Source of the DNA: Paramecium pentaurelia
Lineage: Eukaryota; Ciliophora; Oligohymenophorea; Peniculida; Parameciidae
Assembly (NCBI GenBank): GCA_905183005.1
Contig: CAJJDO010000012.1
Coordinates: 826,846 to 890,845 of the forward strand
DNA: 64,000 nt
Direction: 5' to 3'
The position numbers were made by a program, and so were the translations under genes. Below the pieces are notes generated by a model. The model was not told where the DNA came from and did not search any database. It was given only the letters and a program-made list of their open reading frames with translations. Shown here one piece after another: positions 50,900 through 59,676 of the stretch (positions are counted from its first letter, which is position 1; each line of letters opens with the position of its first letter).

Positions 50900-52062
50900 A
50901 TGAAATATAACCTAATCCTGTTATTTTTGAAACGTGAACATCTAATCTTACTAACTAAGATAGCTCTACTAAATGAATAAAATCCAGCTTGTGAATCTCA
51001 AATCAATTTAATTGACTAAGAAATTCAAAAAGAAGAAAAATTACTTATCAAATCAAAATGGATTTAATCTGAATTGGATGTTGTCAAGTAGTAAATTCTG
51101 TAAATAGCCAATCTCACTTTCTCTTATTATAAATTACATTTCCCTATCAATTCTTCTGTCTCTATCAAAGAGCATATTAAATTTATTCAAATAATAAGAA
51201 ATTTAAACTATAACTGGACTACCTTGGATGACATTTTTAAATAGTAAAGAGTATGTAATAATCCATGATATAGTATAGATTACAATTAGAAAGAATGAAA
51301 TTAATAAAATCACAAAAGTTAATTGATGAACCAATCCATCCTAAGATTGCCAATTATAAAATAGACTTTACTTATGTCTAATACTTATTTAATAAATATT
51401 ACAATTCCAAAAATATTGATTACAAATAGCCATATCAATTACTAAATTTATTGGTTAAAAAAAAGTTGTATAGAATCAATAATCGTATTTGCATGAGCAT
51501 AACAAGTTTGGAAGATGTTCCTCAACTGCAATTAATTAATACGAATCTGATATAACCAATCTTAAATTATGACTAATTTAATAGTACATTTGAAAAAAGA
51601 ATGAATAAATTAATGAACAGAAACTCATAGATTTAACAGTCCATACGTTAATACAACTATCTCTATTATAATTAGAGAACTTCTATTCCAAATTGCAAGA
51701 CTTCAGATGATCTTCCAACCTTATAGAGATAAAAATTAAATCATAATTGTGAATCAGATATATTAATACTTCCTGATCATAGAACTTAGAGAACAAATTA
51801 TAGATTTGCAAAATTAATTGAAAGATAAGAAAATAAAAATGTTAAACCAATAAACATTAAAGATTAAATGGAATTAGTATTAATGTAGAAAATTAAACGT
51901 CATCACACATCTTCCGAAAGAGATGATTCTAAGTAAATTAGTAGATCTCAATTATTAAGAAGTGTGAAATCAGAGCATTTATTGATTGAGTAAGAAATTT
52001 TCTTTAAAAAATTTTTATAGCCAATAAAAGAATAAAAATTTAAAATAAAACAAAACAAATGA
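50900..52062 (+). CDS. Hypothetical helical protein
   Basis: ~379 residues after one 23-nt intron. The start MKYNLILLFLKREHLILLTK is followed by helical sequence (LLIKSKWIQSELDVVKQQIL), then FTYVQYLFNKYYNSKNIDYK and LLNLLVKKKLYRINNRICM, and an Arg/Ser/Asn-rich disordered tail. It shares a 107-bp divergent promoter with the START gene. No domain recognised. The frame is uninterrupted for over 250 codons, so it is a solid gene call. Confidence 0.75.
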
Positions 52063-52256
52063 TATTACTAATGTTATATATTGTAATTTTTTAGAATAAA
52101 ATTATTTAATTTGGGTTTTAGGAATTAATATTGATTCCTATTTATTATTAATAGTGCATTAACATATTTCTAAAACTAAAAAAAATATTCCAAATATTGT
52201 CAAGTGACTTTTATATTTCTTTTGCATAAATTAGAAAGAAAATAATTTCCAAATTT

Positions 52257-52618
52257 ATGGTTGAAGCAAAAATAAAATAACTATTTTTAATACAACTTAT
52301 GTTAGTAATTCTTTTATTTGTTATTGTTACATTCGATCACAATTATTTAAGTTTTTTTAAGTATTATATTCAAATAAGAGGATTGATATTATATCAATTA
52401 TATAATATAGAATTTCTTATTAATCATATTCTGTGATCTTTTCATTAGTTTTTGATAAAATATCAAAATTGCTATAAAATGAATCGTTCTTCTATTTTGA
52501 ATACAATTTTTGTTTTTACAATATTCATAAAACTCCAAAAAGTTATCAAAATTTATTTTCTTTGGAAGGTAATATTTTTGAGTATGAATACAATAATGAA
52601 CAATTTGAAGTTTATTGA
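52257..52618 (+). CDS. Small membrane-anchored hypothetical protein
   Basis: A 20-nt intron (GTATTA...AGAG) joins two exons into 113 residues. The N-terminus MVEAKIKQLFLIQLMLVILL continues FVIVTFDH, a single strong hydrophobic segment after a short basic start: a signal anchor or signal peptide. The second exon is a soluble, Tyr/Phe-rich domain: NESFFYFEYNFCFYNIHKTP and LEGNIFEYEYNNEQFEVY at the end. Family unknown. It is flanked by spacers of 194 and 168 bp and converges with EMG1. Confidence 0.6.
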
Positions 52619-52786
52619 TTTTATCTTATTTTAAATGAATTTGATTTTTTATTTTTTAAATTGCTCTTATTTTCTTGTAAACAACAAGAATTTAAGGTTT
52701 AAAATAAACTAAGTGTATTCATAAGATTTGTTAAAGAAACTTATGTATTTAAAGTTGCCATCAGATTATAAATATTTTAATTATAC

Positions 52787-53514
52787 TCATTTAATACCCC
52801 AAAGTTCTTCATAAGCATTTGAAATTCGTTATAAACAATATCCAGCACTCAGGGAATATTAGGATATACAAATGCATTCATCGATATATTAGGCTTCCAT
52901 TCCTGGGTTACCTTTAGAAACTGCTCCTATCACATATACTATTGGTTTGTTCTGATTAAGGTTTGGTTATTTGATCTATTCATTAATATTTTACATAAAA
53001 TTACAAATTATTTTACATCAATTAATTTGGCTTAAGTCGATGTTCCAATTTTTAGAGCCTCACTAGGTAAATGATCTGTGATAGGATTCTTGATAACTTT
53101 AATTAATGTTTCTGAACTCTCTACAGCTCTTACTCTAAGCTTATGCAATGCTTATGCAAATAATGCTGCATATGATTCATAAGTTCTTGGCACTTTTAAT
53201 TTAGGGCTAATATCAAGTATGACATTTTAAGCGGTGCGAACATAAATTTTAAGTTTTCCTGCCTTATTCAATGGAGAATCCATCAGACTAAGCAAGCAAT
53301 GATGTAGAATATCAGGTCTATAAAGTGAATAATCTTTATTCAATGTTTAATTGATGTAATTCTTATGTTCATCAGCATTGAGTAAAACTATTTGTTATCT
53401 TATTGTCGCAATTTCTAATGGAGCCTATTCTAATACTATTATAAGTTATCTCTTATCTTCAATATCTTCTGGCAATAATAATTCTTATTACATTAATTTA
53501 TTTAACAACTACAT
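52787..53514 (-). CDS. EMG1: EMG1/NEP1 rRNA pseudouridine N1-methyltransferase
   Basis: SPOUT-class enzyme that methylates a pseudouridine in 18S rRNA and is needed for 40S subunit assembly. 228 residues after a 41-nt intron, unusually long for this window. Blocks: QLIIVLEQAPLEIATI, VLLNADEHKNYI, YRPDILHHCLLSLMDSPLNK, AGKLKIYVRTAQNVILDISP, LHKLRVRAVESSETLIKVIK, NPITDHLPSEALKIGTS, then VYVIGAVSKGNPGMEA and ISQYSLSAGYCLQRISNAYE before the end ELWGIK. The chosen start is the first in-frame ATG after a TGA, giving the short N-terminus. The start codon is only 3 bp from that of the divergent gene. Confidence 0.93.
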
Positions 53515-53517
53515 ACT

Positions 53518-54385
53518 ATGTCTTAGTAAATAAAATAAGTTGAAATAAAATAAGTTAGATCAACCTCATTCAATAATAATTATAAACCTTACGATCGTCG
53601 ATAGTCGTAACCTTTAAATTAGACATTTGAACAAAAGTAATTCGAATATCATCAATCGAATTAATCCACTGGTTAAGATCTGATTGACAATGATAAATAA
53701 AATCAAATGTTGTAAGTTTTAGAACAATAAATAAATATTAATTAGTATTTGGAATAATAAGTTAACACATTGCAATAGTAACTGATAAAATAATAGAAAG
53801 TATTTAGTATTATTAATTTTAATAAAGATTATTGAATAATAAAGTGATATATCTCATGTTTTAGAATAACTTAATGTATATAAAGAAATAGTAGAACAAT
53901 TGGAATTTAGATTGAAAGACATTTTAAAGGAAAATGAAGAATTAAATTAATTTAATTAAAAATAACAACAAAAAATATATTATTTGGAGGAAGAAATTAG
54001 AAAATACTAATAAATTATTGATGAAAAGATACATGAATAAGTAAAAGGAGTGATGTCACCAGATGTTTAAAGGAAGATGAAAAGATTAATAGAAGAAAAT
54101 GCCATTCTTAAACAAAGTAACAAATAGATGGAGGATGAAGTAAATGAATTAAGAAAGAGTTTAGAATAGTTTAAAGAATCTATTTAAACTCTTCATCTAC
54201 ATAGTAATACTTAAGATAATAATTATGTGGCTGAATTAGAAAATCAAATTTAATATCTTTAAGAGATGCAATAAATTGATTAACTAAAAATGCAAGCTTT
54301 GGAGGAAAAATTAAATTTATTATAAAAAGAAAATTATAGATTGTAAGACAATCTCAAATCTAAAAGAAAATAATATCAATCATGA
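53518..54385 (+). CDS. Coiled-coil protein of unknown function
   Basis: 279 residues after a 28-nt intron near 53797 that bypasses a TGA. The first ~65 residues are basic and Gln-rich (KPYDRRQSQPLNQTFEQKQF); the rest is coiled coil (VYKEIVEQLEFRLKDILKEN, YLEEEIRKYQQIIDEKIHEQ, MKRLIEENAILKQSNKQMED). The first ATG at 53518 gives an open frame, but it lies 3 bp from the EMG1 start on the other strand; an in-frame ATG at 53707 would give a more usual spacer. No domain recognised. Confidence 0.7.
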
Positions 54386-54625
54386 TTTTTATTGATATAA
54401 ATCAAATTTTTATTAGAATCTGATGTATGATTTAATTCTTAGTTTCTAATTATTATTATTTATTTATAAATTTTTTGGATCAAATTATTATGAATTTAAA
54501 TCCATTAAACTTTTTTAAAAATACGTTATTCTTAATGAAAGCTTCCAAATATATTATTTTTATTATTCTGTATCATTTTATTATGACTTATTTCTGACCT
54601 TAACTTTCAATATCTACATATTAAT

Positions 54626-55154
54626 TCAAATATTAATTTTGTTTTTTCCTCTTTAATCATCTTCTCCGTCATTTTGTTTAACAATCATAAAAAATTATTT
54701 CATTTGAAATATAGAATTTCCTATTTTTTACTATAAATTACTTTCTCTTTACTTCCTACAATTTTTTTTATTACCCAAAAAATAGTCCCTTAATCCAGTG
54801 ATCATTTATGGTTTTGGTTTGATATAAGAATCACTAAAACACAATAAATTATCATTATTTTCCTAAAGATAGTAGTTTCCTTGATAACTATCAATATCTC
54901 AAATTTAGGAAGTAATTAGCAGAGAGTGATCTTGATTTATTTCATGATTATCATTTAGAATTACTTAGGTCTTAGTATTTTGACATAATGAAATACTAGG
55001 ATAGAATTTTTAAAATTTTTAAGATATATTTTAATCCTTCTGCTTTATATTCAAAAACAATAGTGGAATGCTTAGGTATCTACTTTTCAAAGATGATATT
55101 CTATGTCCATCTGATTTTTTTAACTTCTTAAATATTGAACTTAATTTTAGACAT
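54626..55154 (-). pseudogene. Minus-strand coding remnant with an internal TGA
   Basis: Protein-like sequence KSDGHRISSLKSRYLSIPLL through NDNHEINQDHSLLITSQI is followed by an in-frame TGA at 54899-54901 and then, in the same frame, DIDSYQGNYYLQENNDNLLC and SDSYIKPKPQMITGLRDYFL. Another fragment, KQFFMIVKQNDGEDDQRGKN, ends at TGA 54626. An ATG at 55154 opens a different frame (MSKIKFNIQEVKKIRWTQNI). No normal intron removes the TGA. A decayed gene is the simplest reading; a sequence error or an unseen intron is possible. Confidence 0.4.
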
Positions 55155-55161
55155 AAAATTA

Positions 55162-55932
55162 ATGGAATATAATGAAATAAAGTAACAGGTAACTAAATTA
55201 TAAATTTCTAGATTGTTTCCAACATAAAGGAAAACAAATAAAAAATTAAGGACCTTTAAATATTCTTAAAAACATAACATAATGAATATAGTGAAGCATA
55301 AGAAAAGTTGGAGGAAGAAAAATAAAGAAGAAGAAAGGCAAAAAGTTCAAAAAACAAATTTTCAAGCTTTGAAAATGCTATTAATCGACCCCCATTTTTT
55401 AGTGCTACTCATGTTGAGTAAACGTTTCATGAATAAACATTTATTGATAATGAAGTACCAGCATTGACAGCAACCTAAAAAGAATAACTTATTATGCCAT
55501 AAAGAAACAAAAGCCCAAAGTTAAGTATGATTAATAATGATTTTGCAGTCACATATAAAATTGACCATCCATTATCAAAATTACAAAGTGACTTTCCAAC
55601 TTTGAATCCGAATTAAATGAGTGAAAAAGAAATTAAAAGATTAGAGTATTGGTAAACTATTACAAACTAAACAAGAAAGTTGTAAATAGAAGAAGTACTT
55701 TGTTATTTTATATTAGCAAAATAAATAATTGATTGGAAGTTTAAAGAAAAAAGAATTAGAATAAAAGCATACATAAGTATTTTAATTAGCAAATACTAAT
55801 TTACGGCTTTTAGATCCTAAACCATCATTAATCTCAGAAAACCCATTAACACCAAGAAGATTATAAAAATTAATAACTTTGCCAAGATTATATGAAAAAA
55901 AGGTATGGACTCCTAACAACAATTATTTTTGA
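55162..55932 (+). CDS. Hypothetical protein, charged and partly coiled
   Basis: Two introns (23 nt near 55198; 22 nt near 55700) give 241 residues. The N-terminus MEYNEIKQQIVSNIKENKQK is followed by the coil NEYSEAQEKLEEEKQRRRKA, then SSFENAINRPPFFSATHVEQ, KSPKLSMINNDFAVTYKIDH, and a C-terminal helix plus LLDPKPSLISENPLTPRRLQ. No known domain. The intron pair and consistent frame make it a firm gene. It is head-to-head with the minus-strand remnant, with only 7 bp between the ATGs. Confidence 0.72.
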
Positions 55933-56330
55933 TGCATTTTTATTAAATAATCTAAGAAAAATAATATTAAATATTGAATCATAACTTATTTTATAGTGCA
56001 AACTTAAAATAGCACAGTTTATGATAGTTTTTTCTTGTCTTGTTTTATTATTAGATATGATTTTCTAATCATTTTGAGATTATAACAAAATAAACTGTAT
56101 ATAAAATTTATTTATAATTATGTAATAAATATTTTTTAAAAGAATTTACGAAATATGAAATCAATTTCGCATCATAAACTGATATAAATAGAAAACAAGT
56201 TTTTATAATTTTATCTTTAGAATAGTATTTTTTAGTGATTATATATATCCGAAAAAAATAAAATAAAATATCATTCTTTCTAAGTAGATTACTATCATCC
56301 TCAAAAGAGATTCTTTAAAATCTAGCTACA
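55933..56330. other. AT-rich spacer upstream of an RNA candidate
   Basis: 398 bp without a usable frame. A TATATATAT run lies near 56240, about 95 bp before the structured element that follows; it could be a promoter, but nothing proves it. Confidence 0.4.
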
Positions 56331-56334
56331 TTCT

Positions 56335-56521
56335 TCTTTTGGGTCAAGTCAAGTTCGGCTTAAATCTTAATAGTATAACTTTGGCTAAAGTTCTCTTCAT
56401 TAACCAAATGTGGTCAAGTGAAGTTCTCTACCAAGCACTTCAAAATAAATCTGTTCGGGTAACGTAAGCCGAACTGGAAATGGTTTATAGTCTCTACATG
56501 GGAATAGAGACTAAATATTTT
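56335..56521 (+). ncRNA. Candidate structured non-coding RNA
   Basis: A G+C-richer island in an otherwise very AT-rich region. It has an 11-bp perfect inverted repeat, AGTTCGGCTTA at 56352-56362 and TAAGCCGAACT at 56465-56475, which would close a ~124-nt structure. Inside are the hairpin CTTTGGCTAAAG (56379-56390) and a repeated motif GTCAAGTCAAGTTC / GTCAAGTGAAGTTC about 70 nt apart. A terminal hairpin AGTCTCTA-loop-TAGAGACT (56489-56512) is followed within 5 nt by TTTT, like a Pol III terminator. No long open frame. I could not match it to U1-U6, SRP, RNase P or telomerase RNA by eye. Strand chosen from the T-run. Confidence 0.45.
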
Positions 56522-56615
56522 CAAACAAAAAATTAATATTAAAAATTTAACAGAAAAATTTAACTTTTATAATGTAAAATTAATGGATAAAATGATGATT
56601 AATTACTAAAAGAAA

Positions 56616-56975
56616 TCATTCGTAATTCTTTAAAAGTTTCAAGCAATTTTAAAAATAACCTTTAGTCTTTTACTCACTGGAGTCATTCATAGTTACATCA
56701 CTTCTGTAATGTTCTTAAAAAATATTAATGACTATTCTTGTAATCTTAGGAATTGGCATCATTAATTACCAAATTCTGTTAATTTTTTCTAACGTGATTT
56801 GCTTTTCTGCATATATATTTTTTTTTCCTATACCCAGACTACTGTTCTTTTTGGAGCTCTGGCTTTTTAAAAAATTCATAATCTATTACAATAGTCTAAA
56901 AAATTCCAATCTCATTTTGTTAATGCATAAAGGAGATTGGATTTTTTTTAATCTCTTAATAATGATGCTAATATC
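56616..56975 (-). CDS. Possible C-terminal exon of an unknown protein
   Basis: A minus frame stays open for ~120 codons to TGA at 56616, with normal protein composition: QSPLCINKMRLEFFRLLQQI, SQSSKKNSSLGIGKKNIYAE, and DVTMNDSSEQKTKGYFQNCL. The frame closes at a TGA just upstream (near 57020), so a 5' exon should lie to the right, but I found no convincing one in the duplicated segment. It could be a short gene starting at an internal ATG. Unknown family. Confidence 0.35.
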
Positions 56976-58078
56976 ATAAGCTTCTTTTTTCTTTATTCTT
57001 TAACTTACTTTATCAAGTCAGTATCATAGTAATAGAGTGGATTTAATTTTCCTAAGCATATTTTCAAGCATGTGATAATATTTTTACATCCAAAACCATA
57101 CAAACACACCTAAAAATATTAATTCTCTTTCTTCAATTTATATCTTACACCAAGACATTACTTCTAATCCGGTTCAAAAGAATTGTCTTACTATATCAAC
57201 ATATTCTAAAATAAAACAAATAGGAGATACATAATTAGCCTACCTTTTTTTATAAATCTAATTATTCTTAAAAAGATTATTTCTGTAAATATTATTCATA
57301 TTATTTTTTTTTTCACTTCATCTTAAAATTTTTGTTATTTATTCTTTTATTGTTAAAGTTGTACTTTTTCTCCTTACTTACAAATTGTTCCAAACGTTCT
57401 ACTTCTTTTAAATTTTATTTTTATTATGGCCAAGGTTATTGTGGGATTGGTGCTGCTAATTATATATATTATTGTTTTTCTTCAATTTTTTTTCAGCTCT
57501 GGTATTTATATTGTTGCCTCTTCTTGATGATATTTCAAGTGCTTTCAATGTTTCAGCAGTTAGCTTTTTTATTAAGTGTTGATGTCTACTTTTCTGGTTG
57601 ACATTCTTGTTAATTTTTTTCTCTTTTCTTTTATATGGCTTTTTTTTCTTTCTTATCCCCTAGATTAGAAAGTTTCATTGCAGATATTTTTGATTGATTT
57701 TGTTAGAGGTCAATAAGTATTCTATACTTTTGAAAAAGAGAGAAAATGAAAAATAGTAAATTTTATTCAGAACACCATTAATTTATTAATTTAGACAGAA
57801 TAAGTAACTGGTTGATATTTTCAAAGAAACTAAAGAAGTTAGAATTGCATTATTTCTTTTCTTTCGCAATAACACAGATTGACTAAAAATTAGAATCTTT
57901 TTAAAGTTCATCATTATGTAGTATTTTTGCATATCCACAGAAATATTTTATTTTAATTAAATAATAATGTAAGGCAATTTTTGTGACTTGCACGGAAATA
58001 ATTCTATTTCTCATAATGTAGGTATAAGATAAATTTATTTTTTTACTTAATTAATATTAACTTATTTTTTTCATTATG
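56976..58078. repeat. First copy of an exact 1,103-bp tandem duplication
   Basis: This segment recurs at a constant offset of 1,104 bp with no difference found in the parts I compared, separated from its copy by a single N at 58079. It contains only short frames, on both strands. See the finding on assembly. Confidence 0.95.
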
Positions 58079-58079
58079 N
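58079..58079. other. Ambiguous base N (contig join)
   Basis: The only N in the window, exactly at the junction of the two identical copies. Confidence 0.98.
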
Positions 58080-59182
58080 ATAAGCTTCTTTTTTCTTTAT
58101 TCTTTAACTTACTTTATCAAGTCAGTATCATAGTAATAGAGTGGATTTAATTTTCCTAAGCATATTTTCAAGCATGTGATAATATTTTTACATCCAAAAC
58201 CATACAAACACACCTAAAAATATTAATTCTCTTTCTTCAATTTATATCTTACACCAAGACATTACTTCTAATCCGGTTCAAAAGAATTGTCTTACTATAT
58301 CAACATATTCTAAAATAAAACAAATAGGAGATACATAATTAGCCTACCTTTTTTTATAAATCTAATTATTCTTAAAAAGATTATTTCTGTAAATATTATT
58401 CATATTATTTTTTTTTTCACTTCATCTTAAAATTTTTGTTATTTATTCTTTTATTGTTAAAGTTGTACTTTTTCTCCTTACTTACAAATTGTTCCAAACG
58501 TTCTACTTCTTTTAAATTTTATTTTTATTATGGCCAAGGTTATTGTGGGATTGGTGCTGCTAATTATATATATTATTGTTTTTCTTCAATTTTTTTTCAG
58601 CTCTGGTATTTATATTGTTGCCTCTTCTTGATGATATTTCAAGTGCTTTCAATGTTTCAGCAGTTAGCTTTTTTATTAAGTGTTGATGTCTACTTTTCTG
58701 GTTGACATTCTTGTTAATTTTTTTCTCTTTTCTTTTATATGGCTTTTTTTTCTTTCTTATCCCCTAGATTAGAAAGTTTCATTGCAGATATTTTTGATTG
58801 ATTTTGTTAGAGGTCAATAAGTATTCTATACTTTTGAAAAAGAGAGAAAATGAAAAATAGTAAATTTTATTCAGAACACCATTAATTTATTAATTTAGAC
58901 AGAATAAGTAACTGGTTGATATTTTCAAAGAAACTAAAGAAGTTAGAATTGCATTATTTCTTTTCTTTCGCAATAACACAGATTGACTAAAAATTAGAAT
59001 CTTTTTAAAGTTCATCATTATGTAGTATTTTTGCATATCCACAGAAATATTTTATTTTAATTAAATAATAATGTAAGGCAATTTTTGTGACTTGCACGGA
59101 AATAATTCTATTTCTCATAATGTAGGTATAAGATAAATTTATTTTTTTACTTAATTAATATTAACTTATTTTTTTCATTATG
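58080..59182. repeat. Second copy of the 1,103-bp duplication
   Basis: Same sequence as 56976-58078. After the copy ends (...TTCATTATG) the sequence continues with unique DNA (GAAAACTTTATG). Confidence 0.95.
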
Positions 59183-59676
59183 GAAAACTTTATGAATTTC
59201 TTGAGAAAAATTTTTTAATTTTCTAGTTCTGGTGTTTGTAATTTTTCTTTTTTTTGTTAATTATCTGTATATGGGAAATAATTTTAAGTTCTTATTTACA
59301 TGCTTAAACCTGATCCCATTCAATTAAAAATCTTTTTTTTTAAATTTATGAACTTTTTCTAAAAATTTACTATGTAATAAATTAAATTTCTAAATCTAGA
59401 TCATTTTTATTGAAAATTTACAATTAGAAAAAAATTACAATTTTTATAGATTATTTACTTTTCTTGCAGTCTAAATCATTCCCTGCTTTCTTCTAAAATT
59501 CACAGGCTTTGAGGCAGCTTAATCTTTCGAAGCGAGAAAAAAAAAAAAAATTTTAATCAAATTCAGAATTGGTTGAAACTCAAAGAATCCCTTGGTTTAT
59601 CCAGTCAATAAAAACTCAAATTCACACTTTTATAATTTTTATAGACTAAACATTCTTCATCTGATAAATAGGAATT
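59183..59676. other. T- and A-rich spacer, no gene seen
   Basis: Long homopolymer runs (for example a 13-14-nt A run near 59540) and only short frames. A short G+C-richer patch near 59490-59530 has no clear structure. Confidence 0.5.

Noticed and set aside
52640..52960. Long open plus-strand frame overlapping the 3' part of EMG1
   Set aside because: It is the antisense of a strongly conserved gene and has no start or domain.
56335..56521. Telomerase RNA, U4 or SRP RNA identity for the structured element
   Set aside because: No telomere-template C-rich segment, no 5' U4 sequence or convincing Sm site, and no SRP helix-8 motif; only the last hairpin resembles the U4 3' end superficially.
56728..56979. 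Plus-strand 83-codon hydrophobic frame
   Set aside because: The minus strand of the same stretch reads as ordinary soluble protein, so this is most likely its shadow.
57332..58705. Two identical 89-codon hydrophobic frames on the plus strand
   Set aside because: They are the same sequence in the two copies of the duplicated segment, are T-run driven, and use the standard code; no sign of a real membrane protein.
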